NCBI GenBank assembly: GCA_037367355.1
Contig: CM074696.1
Span: 1,798,001 to 1,862,000 of the forward strand
DNA from: Neoscytalidium dimidiatum
Lineage: Eukaryota > Ascomycota > Dothideomycetes > Botryosphaeriales > Botryosphaeriaceae
Reading direction: 5' to 3'
DNA: 64,000 nucleotides
Of the stretch, positions 11,175 to 22,037 are shown piece after piece (the first letter of the stretch is position 1; each line of letters starts with the position of its first letter). The translations under genes were made by a program, and so were the position numbers. The notes below the pieces were generated by a model. That model was not told the DNA's origin. It worked only from the letters and a program-made list of their open reading frames with translations, and ran no database searches.

Positions 11175-12056
11175 ATGGCTCTCAATCATCATTCCGAATC
11201 GAGTTCCACCGTGGTGGATCCTAAGCCCACCATGCTCAAAATCGATACCTCTTCCCAGGAAGCCACCCAGGACTCCAGGATCTCGTCGCCGACCTCCGAA
11301 TTCTCTTTCAGCTTCTCCATCCTCGAGCGAACCGCTAGCGACGGCGAGCGGACCCCGACCGCCCTGACCAGGATCGACGTCATGTCGAACCACTCCCGCG
11401 GCGACTCCTTCACCATCTCCTCCCCAACATCCGAGTTCTCTTTCCGGTTCTCGAGCATGGACATGCCGCCGCCGTCGTCGCGCCGCCGGCGTGAGCAGCG
11501 CGACAGCCGCTCTACCACCAGCCGCCTGAGCCGGATCGATATCCCTGGACGCGACGTCGACGACCCGTTCAGAACCGCATCTCCGACGACCTCGATCTTC
11601 TCGTACCGCGTCTTTTCACCGAAATCCGATTTCTCCCGCATGAGCTCGATCCTCTCGCCCGGCAACCGCCTCGAGCGCCTGCCCGCCGAGCTGCATCTCG
11701 AACTCGTCGGCCACCTGGACGCCGACAGTGCCCGGACCATGCGGCACGTCTCCAAGTACTGGCGCAGCGTCGTGACGCAGTACAAGAAGGACAGGCTCTC
11801 CGTGCGCCTGCCTGTCGACGTGCAACTCCGGATCGCTGGCTATTTGGATGTTGAGAGCTTGATTTCGATGAGGAAGACGAGCAGGTATTGGAAGGGGTTG
11901 ATCAAGAAGCACGGGAAGGATCCGCGGACCGTGCATTCGACGAGGAGTGCGTTGTTGTGCACTTACGACGAGTGTCTGGGCCGGGGTACGAGCATGTACT
12001 GGAGGCTATGGGTCCGCATTTTGAGAACGATTCAGCGCGAGAATGCGTGGGTGTGA
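11175..12056 (+). CDS. Hypothetical protein with two F-box-like motifs and N-terminal Ser/Thr repeats
   Basis: A single-exon frame of 293 aa. Two F-box-like segments lie in the C-terminal half: one from about residue 163 (RLPAELHLELVGHLD, then SKYWRSVV) and one from about 208 (RLPVDVQLRIAGYLD, then SRYWKGLI). The pattern LP.el...i..yLd...l...r.vs..w matches the F-box consensus, suggesting binding to Skp1 in SCF ubiquitin ligases, but two in tandem with no downstream substrate domain is unusual. The N-terminal 150 residues are disordered, Ser/Pro-rich, and contain three diverged copies of a unit with L..ID followed by SPTSEFSF-like blocks (about residues 36-47, 80-93 and 135-148). The start is the first ATG in frame. 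Function unknown; the F-box reading is inference from the motif. Confidence 0.75.
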   Translation: MALNHHSESSSTVVDPKPTMLKIDTSSQEATQDSRISSPTSEFSFSFSILERTASDGERTPTALTRIDVMSNHSRGDSFTISSPTSEFSFRFSSMDMPPPSSRRRREQRDSRSTTSRLSRIDIPGRDVDDPFRTASPTTSIFSYRVFSPKSDFSRMSSILSPGNRLERLPAELHLELVGHLDADSARTMRHVSKYWRSVVTQYKKDRLSVRLPVDVQLRIAGYLDVESLISMRKTSRYWKGLIKKHGKDPRTVHSTRSALLCTYDECLGRGTSMYWRLWVRILRTIQRENAWV

Positions 12057-14110
12057 GAGGAGGTGGAGATGGTCTGTATGGCTGATTTCAAAGAACATTT
12101 GACCGGGCGTTAAGCGCTGGTATGACATCGGTTCCAGGGCTCTGAGCATCCCTCTCATCCGATTCCTTTTTTTGGATGGCTCAGTGCCTACTTTTGGAGC
12201 TTGTAGAGGATGTTCTGCAAAGACAGCCCTCTTTCAGCTGAAGCCGCTCCTTGGCATTCCATCCAATGAGCCTCACCACCAAGCGGGATAAAGGTTTCAC
12301 CATTTGCTCGCTCATTTTCAGCTCCGAATGCCCAAGGCAACAGCGAGCATTTACTCCGTCGTTCCGGGTATAATTGCTGCAACAGCAGTATGGAGACCCA
12401 CGACGCACACAATCTTTCAGAATCATCATTAACAGATTGATTTTCAACTGTTTCCTTTTTTGTCATATTACTGACTATTCTCTCCTCATCATTTCTTACT
12501 TGCGCACAGCGCAACTTTCGTTCTTTTTCTCAGTTCTGTCTCGTTGCATTCATTTCTACCTATTTATTAGGGGGCGGCGGGCTGTATTTGTGCGCAAGTG
12601 TTGATACCCTGGTGGCGGCGTTTTTCTATGTTCCTTTTTGTCTGCTTCAGTAAGGCTGCATCACTCTTTCGTCTCATTGATGTCTCAACTCAAATTCGCT
12701 AGTTATAGGATTGTTAACAAGCACCTACTGGTCACTTAGTTTATCACAACCAGTATCATGGCCAACAAATATATGGGTGTGTTCGAATCGAGCCCATACT
12801 CGAATTAAACAAAAACCGATGAATCAAAATCACCATATCTGCGAATAGGCGGTTAGGTTTGAAAAATCAATATCCCCGCTTTCTTGACGACCATATGTGA
12901 TTTGGTACTTCACGTATGGTTGAACTTTTCAGCTCGCAAGGCTGATGAGCTCTGTGCCGCTGTAGAGCAAGGCTACATTGGCGCACCAGACAACGCGCGA
13001 GAAGCCCATAACCCCGCAGTGGCGCATGCCTTTACGAGCGGTCATCTGATAATGCATCCAATCGTGTGTCTCAACAAACGTACGATTGCGCACTCAAGTT
13101 GCTCACATGCATGCAGACAGACATTCTACTTCTTCGCCACGAAGCAGTGAAGGCAGTAATCCGAATAAAATATTCACAGGCACTGTCAACATCTACATCC
13201 GGACGACTTAATGCAAGGCGTTATTTGCCATTACAATATGTTTCAATACGGCCTCGCAGATGTTGATGACCTTCCCATTACACGACAGCCATCCAAGTTT
13301 AGATTGGCTGATTATTTACGAAATAGCAAAGTTTGGCGAAGGATTTCCAAGATTTTGTCCTCATTATGTGGCAACGTTGAGGCTAGTGGGTCCTGATTAT
13401 GCTGTCGGTTAAGAGCCTAAACAACTTTAACCCTAGCCAATCGAGTAACAACTTTAGATTTTTCGGTAGCAGCAGGTGATATGAGTCTCATCAAGTAAAG
13501 ATTGGTTGTCAGGTGCATGCTACTCGCTCCTTTCCAAGCCCGTTTTGCATCGATTGCGAAATGAGTTTTGGCAAGGCTCCCCGCAAGGCGTAGACTGGCT
13601 GTGATTCTTCGAAATCCAGCCTTACACGGATACCAGAGGAGTGGTTCAAGCTGATAGAAGCAGTGGCCAGCTTATGGCTCATGTACAGCAACGTTTTCGA
13701 ACAGGCTAGGTGTCGAATCGCACAGAATTATAGCGGCAGAAGTAGCGCTTGAGCCGAACATCGAGAAATCGTTCAGAAATCTTTCATCTATGTACCTGTT
13801 CCATCAGCCGAAGACCAACGCAGCACGACGCAAGCACATTCTTTCTTTGTACCTACAAGGACCATTCCACTCAGCGATTAGCATATACAGCTTCTTCACT
13901 TGTTGGACAACTCGCGTTTTAGAGCAAAGATGCGCTCGAAGTACTACTACGTTTCCACGCGCACTATTGCGCTTGGCATGGAGCACTACCAAGCTTCCGT
14001 CCAATCTCTGCTGGAAATCTATCGTTACCGCATCCTTTAAGGAGAGTCGGATTCAGTAATCTCTCCGTTTGCAAGTTCCTTGAACAGATCGATCCGGCTG
14101 ACTCCAACCT
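12057..14110. other. Gene-poor intergenic region
   Basis: About 2 kb with only short, unrelated open frames on both strands. A minus-strand frame of 108 codons near 12188-12514 and plus-strand frames of 60-90 codons at 12884-13396 and 13790-14059 have no recognisable domain. The latter two lie upstream of, and in the same orientation as, the ankyrin-like remnant and may be eroded parts of one older gene; I cannot connect them by plausible splicing. Confidence 0.4.
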
Positions 14111-14488
14111 TTGCCACTACCGACTCTCGAAAATATGCAGCCAGAGCAGAAACTGAGACTTGTCAACCACCGTTCTGTTGAGGTGGGCACACCTCTCTAC
14201 TATGCAGCTTCCTGCGGACAGGTAGAAGACCCGCAGATGTTGATCGAGTGTGGGGCCGACATGAACGCTCTTGGCGGAAAGCTTGAAATACCGATACAGA
14301 TCGCTTCGAAGTTCGGCGAGTGCCACGTGGTTGACTATCTATTGAATACAGGAGTGGAGCCCGTGGACCTTGGTGACATGTCTAAAGAGTATTCGGGGTG
14401 CACGTGGCTTGCGGATGGCGGTCCTACCTTCAGGCCCATCCCGGAGCGTGGAAAATACGAGCGTAGCGTCTTGGTAATGTGTACATAA
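14111..14488 (+). pseudogene. Ankyrin-repeat-like fragment, probable gene remnant
   Basis: A 125-codon frame contains two ankyrin-like units: TPLYYAASCGQVEDPQMLIE with CGADMNA (about residues 27-53), and IPIQIASKFGECHVVDYLLN with TGVEP (about 60-84). These fit the TPLh.AA..G...vv..LL..GAd.n consensus. Ankyrin proteins in fungi are normally much longer (NACHT, HET or patatin fusions), and nothing upstream gives a matching domain, so this is most likely the surviving 3' end of a decayed gene. A small functional protein cannot be excluded. No intron is needed within it. Confidence 0.45.
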
Positions 14489-16493
14489 CCTGACTAGTTC
14501 GCTGCTTTGTTTTGATGCTCAGATTGAATCATGAAAAAGGCTTTGTAAGAAATGCGAAGTAGGATTGAGTGTCCAGATTGGTTGACATCGAGTTCATCTG
14601 ACCAGCAGTAGGCAAATTCGTGGTTTGGCTAAGCGGAAATTCCGTCCATTCAATGCCTTAGTTGGCAGCTCATGGTTTAAAGGTAGGCCCGAGTGGACGT
14701 CTCAGGGACGAGCTAGCTTTCAGTTAGCAGCTACTCCTAAAAGTTTTCTCGCAATACACCGTATTGTGCTATAAGACGGCTAGTGAGTCTGCTATCGGGG
14801 CAAACTGAGGGACTAATCATCAGGACAAGTGCACACATGGACTGGTTCGAGGCAGGAAAAGCCGTTGCTCGTTGATTTTTTGCCTGACCGATAGAGCAGT
14901 ATTCAGTACCTTCATGTGAAGCCGTGGCCTAACAATCCAGCGCTCTTTTCGGCAATCCTGTTCTATTTCAGCGCACCATGTAGCGACATAGTCCAGGAGT
15001 GCAGCTACTTCATTTAGTACAAGTCTGAATGCAAATTCTCTTTGTCTTAATGTGACAAAGTGGAGATTGCTGTGCGATATCTGCTTCGCAGACACAACTT
15101 TATTTGCCAATGTCGACTCCTTGTATGATTTTATGCAGAGACGTAAATCAAAGACGAAAGAGATCGTGTGCTCGATTTCCTCAAAAGCTCTAACAGCCTG
15201 ATCACCTCTGGATCATGCGGGGCGCAGCTTCAAGAACGGCCAAGACTGCGGCTAGTCAGCTCAACGCGCAGCTTATTCGCCCAGTTCTAGGCCACGGGCC
15301 GAAATGAGCTACTTAAAATGCCAGTGCACCGAAGTATCATAGCACTGCCACCTATTGGTCCACTTCTACAATGCAGCTAAACGAATTCCTAAAGCGAACT
15401 GTTTCAGAATCATCACCATCATCAACATTTTGGAGGCTCAACATCCCAGATCCTGGTAGGATAGCATACCTAGCTTTGCCTGATATTCGGACTGTTCCCG
15501 ACTGACATCTCGACCTCGTAAGGCCAAGACACTCATATCATCCGGACTGATCCGTGATTTTCATGCATTTCAATACCGCGGTGGGAGAGTTCACAATGTT
15601 TACTGAAGCTGCGTTTCGTAGTATCGACACTGCCTCGAAGTCTAAGCCTGCCTGCTTGCGCATCTCTTGGAGTCATCACGCCACTTTCTGTCGGACCAGT
15701 GACTTTACAAGACGACTCAGCCTTACCCGTGTGTCCTGCCAAGCACAGGAGGCGCCTTGTCGTCTTGGCTCCAAGTATTGCCCTGTTTCGTCATGGACTT
15801 CCAAGAGTCGCTACTGCAATAAATCAGCGCCGGTCATTTCTTCTGAGAGCTAGTGTGGTCTTGTCTTCCACGTCAGCCATAGTGCCCAGGGGCTGAGAGA
15901 GCTTCGTTGTTTCTTCAAAGAGCATGCTGATGGGTTTTGACAACCAAGGAGACACGTCCGAGCGTTTAGAACTTCTGTGGATCGAAGGCCAGATGCGACG
16001 CCCTTCAAGCTAACACAAAACATCGATTCTGCAGTCTGCGGCAGTGGCTCGACGAACTCCTCTCTACGTGTCAAATATGCGATGACCGAGTTGCTTTCTG
16101 GCAGACACCAGAACAGACGTTCAGGTCTGTGCGAGCGGAGCGTACCCCGACAAGCAAACAAGAGCGGAAGCTCCCACCAAACAGCGTTCTGCCAACGAGG
16201 TGGCCTAAAGGCTGAGTCTTCATATCTGTGTTCCAGTCTCAAAAGCGGACAATGACGCGAAACGCCTGGCGCGCCCCACAGCACGGACGTTCCAGAGGGT
16301 AAACGCTCATACTCCGCCAAGTCCGTGCGACCACTGCCCCATCTTAACTCCCCAATCGAGACCCATAGTAAATCTTCTATAACTAGTCCGCGGTCCACTC
16401 GCACTCCACTGAAAGAACACAATATTCTCTCATCATTCACTCCCTCCAGCAACTACTTTTCCAAACACCAACAAGGCTCACGCTCTCTTCAAA
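14489..16493. other. Intergenic region upstream of the secreted-protein gene
   Basis: About 2 kb with no supportable gene. Scattered open frames (for example 15554-15853 plus and 15850-16452 minus) have no domain and odd composition. The last 70 bases are rich in C, T and A, as expected for the leader of the gene starting at 16494. Confidence 0.45.
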
Positions 16494-17174
16494 ATGAAGT
16501 ACGCTGTCTCTACTCTGGTCGCTGCCTTCTGCACCTTCGGCCCCGCTACTGCGAAACTAGGAGACGGCAACACTGGAGCTAGTGGACTCGTCACTGCCTA
16601 TCCCCTTGGCTTGAGTACTGACGAGTTCGTCTGCGAGAGTAAGTCTATTCCCTTCCCCTTTCTCGCCTCCTGCGCCAATCCGCCAAGATGCTGATCGCTA
16701 ACCCCCTGCAGAACGCTGGAAGGTCAGCGCTGTCAAGGAGCAGGCCAAGGTCGCCAGCAAATTTGTCCCCACCGCCGATGGAACCGCTGCTCCTGGTGCG
16801 CCGAACGGCTTTCCCAAGGAGTTTAACACCACAGACGAGCACATCCTGCATGGTTGCTCCGGTGTTGTTTTCCAGTGGCCTCTCACCGACCCTGCCTTCA
16901 CTGTAAGTCCACATATGTTTTCTCTCGAGATGGACAATACCGTGTTCTCTGATGAGGGTGGTGCTAACTGCTGAGCAGGCTGACTCGAAGGTGGGCAATG
17001 ACTTCGTCCTCGTTGAGGCGGATTACACAAATGATAAGATTGAAGTGTGCAATGCTGTACGTGTAACTATGAACCCCAATCTACATAGTAATTCGGGGTC
17101 TGACTGTTTGACAGGTCACCACGGGTGCCAACGGCGCTTTTGTTGAGTGCGATCACCACCGCAGCGAGTTCTAA
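16494..17174 (+). CDS. Small secreted protein, candidate effector-like
   Basis: Four exons, 16494-16638, 16712-16902, 16979-17056 and 17115-17174, join in phase to give 157 aa. Residues 1 to about 20 form a signal peptide: Met-Lys, a hydrophobic core and a probable cleavage site after 'ATA'. The mature chain of about 137 aa has four cysteines (contexts FVCE, HGCS, EVCN, VECD), enough for two disulfides, and no membrane segment, GPI signal or known catalytic motif. All introns are GT-AG, 62-76 nt. Small, secreted and of unknown fold is the usual profile of fungal apoplastic proteins, including but not limited to effectors. It lies in a roomy region with about 2 kb free upstream and 1.2 kb downstream. 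I do not recognise a named family. Confidence 0.82.
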
Positions 17175-18381
17175 GCGCGTCGGATCGAGACTATGAGCAT
17201 TTATTTTACTTCCTGTCAATATTAAATATGTGCATGCATCAAATTTTTGAAGGCGGCTCTGCGAGTTGTTAGACCTGCACTACTATGTGTACTGTCTTTG
17301 ACTTCAACCTGCCCGGTTGCTATGAACAGAGAATTTCGTAGGAGATGATACTAGACCCATAGATTACATATGCCTATACTCTTCGCTTTCTATACTACAC
17401 GTAGACTATTAAATTCGTGATCTTTAAAGAAGCCCCACACGTGTGAGAGTGGAACACTCCTCTAGCGGCGTGGAAGATCACCACCGTTTACGCAGCCACC
17501 CTGGTATGGAATCCTTCCATTCAATTGACACTTTCTGTTTGCACTATTTCTCTTCTCTTTTCTGCATTTAGTTCATAATTCTATCCTTAAGAATCAAGCC
17601 CCTTCTCCCGTTTGGTTAGCTAGATTTTCCGACAATCCTATAAATCATATCAACGTGATTCCGAGCGGGTGAAGATTCGGCTTGGGGAGTATGTGGAATA
17701 CTATATACTATCGGCGGCCACTGACCAGATAATTATCAGTGCGGTGTTCGCCTCACGCAGCCACTGATGCAGTGCAGCTCGAGAACATATGAGCTCTTTT
17801 CGGGTGTCGTATTGCCGCATCCTGAATGCGGTATGGATTCAACGAGCACCGCAGTGAGCCGAAAGTTAGCTTGGCATTCAATCCGAACCGATACCAAGCA
17901 GTAGAAGCGTCTCAAATCATAAAAGAGTTTGTGTACTCAGCCACCAGGCGTGGTTCTGACTCAGTAGCGTCGTATCTCGCTTTATTCGTTCCGAACTTTC
18001 GGGTGACGCCGGATCTCCTCGGGTACTCATGCCATGGAATTCAGCGGTCGTGCCTACTACGAAGACTAAACTTCTCACAAAACTATTCCATTGCAGATTA
18101 GATGGCGTTTCCCTTAGAGGTGTTACTCTTAGAGCTCTTCGAATTTCGCTTCAAATTTCTGCTCAATGCCTTTTTTTCTTTTGGCGGCTGCTTTGATTAC
18201 ATATGATGATGAATCTCCCTGGATACACAAACATAAGGCCCCCAAACCACCAGCACTTATTCTTTGCCATACCCGAAACCATCCCGAAAAGTTAACCCGC
18301 TGGAACGTCAGGTACAAAAGATGTAATAATACAAAAAACCGCTGTAAGCAAACAACACGGACCCCTCGACTGACAGTCTCT
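17175..18381. other. Intergenic region
   Basis: About 1.2 kb between the 3' ends of two convergent genes. It carries their 3' UTRs; I see no RNA gene, repeat or supportable frame. A 91-codon frame at 17826-18101 has no recognisable features. Confidence 0.45.
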
Positions 18382-19371
18382 TCACACAAGCTTTGGAATC
18401 TCTTGTACATCATGGGTCGTCTTGGATGAGTTCGCCGACCCTGCGTGCTCTACATGAAACGCCCACTCAATATCTGGGAACGCGCCCCTCGGTCTCCCGC
18501 AACAACACTGCACACGACCAAAGAACACCATTGCCGCTGGGACAAACAGAGCAATTGATAGCATGATGGCGCAGAAAGCTGCGAACCATGCGTATGAATA
18601 CCAATCCGGATTCAAGCCATTGTAGACAACAAGAGTGTAGATCGGCGGAATCGGCATCGTGCAAACACCTGCACAGATCAGCAGAGAACCTCCCAAATCC
18701 GAGCTGTGAATTGAACATCTCTTACCATGAGCGACCATCGCTAGCCCCGCCATCGCATCGACCCGCAACAGTCTCTTCTTGATCTCCCTCGTTCGCCGCG
18801 AAAACGGCTCGATCACCTCCACGCTCCTTGCCCACACCCAAATCAACTTTGCCCCTGCCACGCTCACGACCGCATCCGCAGCAAACAGACCCCAGATGAC
18901 AATATCCGCCCCATGCTCGTACCGATCCGTCAGCGCGACCGCGACGCTCAGCGCAAACAGCACGCCCCAGGACGCCATCAACACCACCCCCGGACTGCGC
19001 GCCGCGAGCCCCGGCGCGAGTATCACCTTGGATGCGACCAACATCTCCAGCACCTCGTGTTCCAAGAAGAAATTCAGCTTTATCTGCGTCACGGGGTTGC
19101 GGTCCCAGAGGAAGAGCAGCGCGGCGAAGACGTCGGACAGCGCGAGGAAGAGGCAAAGGTAGTACAGGTCGAGCACCTTGCGCGGCTGGAACCAGCGGAA
19201 GGCGCAGAGGAGGCCGAATACCGCGCCGTGTTGGAGGAGGGCGAGCGTGAGGTTGTCGAGAGACGGGTTCGTGAGGGTGCGCAGGCCCCAGGGCCCCGTG
19301 AGGGAGGGGTTGCCGGTCGGGATCGTGGTGATGAGGTCGGCTGGGCGTGCGGCGGGGTCGGAGTCCGACAT
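18382..19371 (-). CDS. Fungal multi-span integral membrane protein, function unknown
   Basis: The uninterrupted frame is 329 codons, but the stretch 18669-18725 has a good donor (GTAAGA), an acceptor (GTGCAG) and a branch-like CTGAT, and is 57 nt long. Removing it joins 'AMVAHG' to 'VCTMPIPP' inside a membrane segment and gives 310 aa; keeping it inserts 19 mostly polar residues there, so the spliced form is more likely. About seven hydrophobic segments follow a short N-terminus ending in 'PSLDNLTLALLQHG'. The C-terminal tail of about 45 residues is hydrophilic and begins with a Cys cluster (QCCCGR). This fits a fungal integral-membrane family without assigned role. Convergent with the secreted-protein gene; its promoter points into the large empty region to the right. 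Confidence 0.75.
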   Translation of the reverse strand: MSDSDPAARPADLITTIPTGNPSLTGPWGLRTLTNPSLDNLTLALLQHGAVFGLLCAFRWFQPRKVLDLYYLCLFLALSDVFAALLFLWDRNPVTQIKLNFFLEHEVLEMLVASKVILAPGLAARSPGVVLMASWGVLFALSVAVALTDRYEHGADIVIWGLFAADAVVSVAGAKLIWVWARSVEVIEPFSRRTREIKKRLLRVDAMAGLAMVAHGKRCSIHSSDLGGSLLICAGVCTMPIPPIYTLVVYNGLNPDWYSYAWFAAFCAIMLSIALFVPAAMVFFGRVQCCCGRPRGAFPDIEWAFHVEHAGSANSSKTTHDVQEIPKLV

Positions 19372-22037
19372 TGGGTGGAGGTTTCGGGGAGGAATGGTGG
19401 AGACGGGAGTTTGGTGTTTGGTGGACCGAGCCGGCGAGAGATCTGAACGATTGAGAGCGACGACGAATGATCAAGTGTGTGTCCTGTGGCTACAGTTGCG
19501 ATAGGCACGGGGACGGGGATGCGAGAAATCAAAGAAACGACTGTGTGGTACGACTGTGGCAGGAAATAAAGAACAAAATAGACTCAATCGTGGGAGTGCG
19601 GGGTTGGTGGCACAAGTAAGTTATGCATCTATTTGATCTCGAAACTTTGACGGCAACCATCTTGGGTTGGCGTTTCAATTCTCTACCACGATTCTTGAAG
19701 CATGTTCGGGATGAAGCGCAGAGCTACTTACTCGTTTCCTGCGCTTAATTCTATAATTACAAATAAGCTGCTTAAGTCCCTGACCGAGGATGTTTTGCAA
19801 AAAGCTTATTAACTCCGGCAGAGCCGATGCCTTGAGCAAACCAAAAAAAAATGAGATGACGGCATTTCCATTATGCATCACATGGTTGGTGTGTGGCTGT
19901 TCCTAATTGAGTTACTCAGAAAGCATAACTTTCCAAGTCGTTGGAATTTGAATGCAGGCACAACCATCCGAAACTGGAAGGGCTGTTATCTTGTTCAAGA
20001 GACTTAATTCAGTGCGAGGTATAATTCGTGCTTCTCAAAGGTATTCGAACGTTTGAGGACAGCGAGCAGGAGATTTAGGAACTAGCCACGGATCGAAGGA
20101 AGTTCTTAAGGCTAAGACTGTAAAGTCGTGAATGATAGCAAAAAGTATGAGCGTGTTCTGGACGTTCTGATTAGCGAGCCTTTTTTTTTTTCCCGGAAGT
20201 TAAACGACGTCAGCATTATCAAGGGACCAGTGTCGGACGCTGCACCGGTTCGTTTTGACTCTTGACTTCCCCTGAGTATTTAGAAGGGTATGGTTGGCAG
20301 CTTGCAGATCTCACACCTTATATTCCCTCCCTCGTTTTCTCATGGAAGAAAGAAGTCTTGCTAAGCTGCTGACAGCATCATGCTTCTATGAGCGAAGATG
20401 ATGCCCACGCACAGCCTTATCGAACATATCCTCGAGGCACCTAACCACCACGCCTGTCTGCGATATGGACTTAAAGCACCCTGACAGAGTCTCTAACGTT
20501 TCTCTTATACACAACCGCTAGCTGGTTGAGATGCTGAGTTGGCAAACGAGGATCTCTATAGCATTTGCAAGGTTTGATCTTGGAAGACGTTCACTCGGGT
20601 TCTAGTATAGGAACGTCTCTCACATACGCTGCCGTTCATGACTTATGTCTTTGCGGAGAATCGCGCGAAATTCATCCGAGGATAGTCACGCATCATGCTC
20701 TCGCTGTTATATGACTAATAATTCTGGTCCATCGAAGTATCAAACAAATACAACAAAATTAACAGAATATAGGAGACTTGTAGCATGGGGAAACGTGGGC
20801 GAGTGTAAGGAGAAGACGTAATTAGCGCCTTTAGCGGCTAAAACTAACACTGGCCTCTGCTCTTACCGCCGCGTTCCTCTGTAACGCAGATGCTTCATGG
20901 GAAAGAGTCATAATGCTGACCTGTAGAAATTGGTCAAGCTCGGAAATAAATGGATGCCTTGCTCTCATATTTGATTTCCCGCTTCTGCATCTCCGTCAGT
21001 CTGGAGCGCAACTGCCTATAATTTTGTGAAGATCAACGTACATGGTTAGATGTGATGGCCCTTTTGGCCAGCATATACAGGAATGCCGAGGCCTGAAGGG
21101 GGATCCTTGCATGAAAGACAGCTCTAACCCATAATTGGGCATGTCTGCTTACCTAAAGCCTTGGACCTATCCAGCGTTGGAAGAACGTGTGAAGAGATAA
21201 TTCACACTCCGTCGTACAGATGCGGATTACAAGGACTTTGAGCTGCTCGAATTACCCCTGTTGCTCATAGGACACTTCTTACTGAAGCAGGCGATGATTA
21301 ATTTGCAGACAATAAGTACAGTGTACCAAGATGCCCATCCAGTTCTATGAATGTGTCCAACATTGTTTGACACTTCTACATTACGCATTCATAAAGGTTA
21401 TCCTCAACATCAGAGAGACTTAAAGCACATCTACGGCACCCTCAGTGGTCCATATCTTCGACAGAAAGCTCGTGCACAGCTACACTATCAAGCTTCTCCG
21501 TTCTCGAGCTGCTACTTTAGAAGGATGTGACTATCTATTTGGCAACACAACAGCTTTATATATATCTTTCTTTGACCTCATCGGAAATATCTATAGGTCC
21601 GCAGATAAAATGCGCGAATGCTTCATCGGCATAGAAGACAGCAGCCGCCTCACCCTACACTCCACCGGGAACTATTGTGCCTTGTCACACATAAATGCCG
21701 CTAAAATTGGTCTTACGCTCCATGGGCTGTTGCTCTTCAGCCTACTCAGCGGCGTGGGCTTCGTGTGATAATTGCGTCAGTGACTTTTTCGCGCAGTTGC
21801 AGTCACACATTTAGCGAAGAGTAGCATTACCTTTCCAAAAAGTGAGTGTGGATCCATCCTCTAGAGCATACTAGTTACACCCAATTAGCTGCTCTTACGG
21901 CGTGTTGCCGAGATATGAGAGGCGGGCTGATCTTGCAGCAGCGGGCCAAAGCGGGGTAGTCGCAGATAGCTTCCGTAGATAAGAACGGAAACATTGCAGC
22001 CTCACTCTCTACTCTTACATCCACGCGCTGTTGAATC
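19372..22037. other. Large intergenic region without recognisable genes
   Basis: About 2.7 kb. It contains the promoters of the membrane protein (minus) and the P450 (plus). The longest frame, 21445-21768 (107 codons, plus), has no domain and no splice support. A run of eleven T at 20180-20190 is the only simple repeat of note. There is no sign of the CpA/TpG depletion seen after 30.4 kb, so this is not RIP-processed repeat. Confidence 0.45.

Noticed and set aside
12765..12800. GTTCGAATC inside a TATGGG...CCCATA hairpin, resembling a tRNA T-arm
   Set aside because: No acceptor, D or anticodon arms can be drawn around it; the length and flanks do not fit a tRNA.
15850..16452. A 200-codon minus-strand frame before the secreted-protein gene
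   Set aside because: No domain, unusual composition, and its start overlaps the promoter/leader of the plus-strand gene.
21445..21768. A 107-codon frame in the large intergenic region
   Set aside because: No recognisable motif, no splice partners, no promoter-like context.
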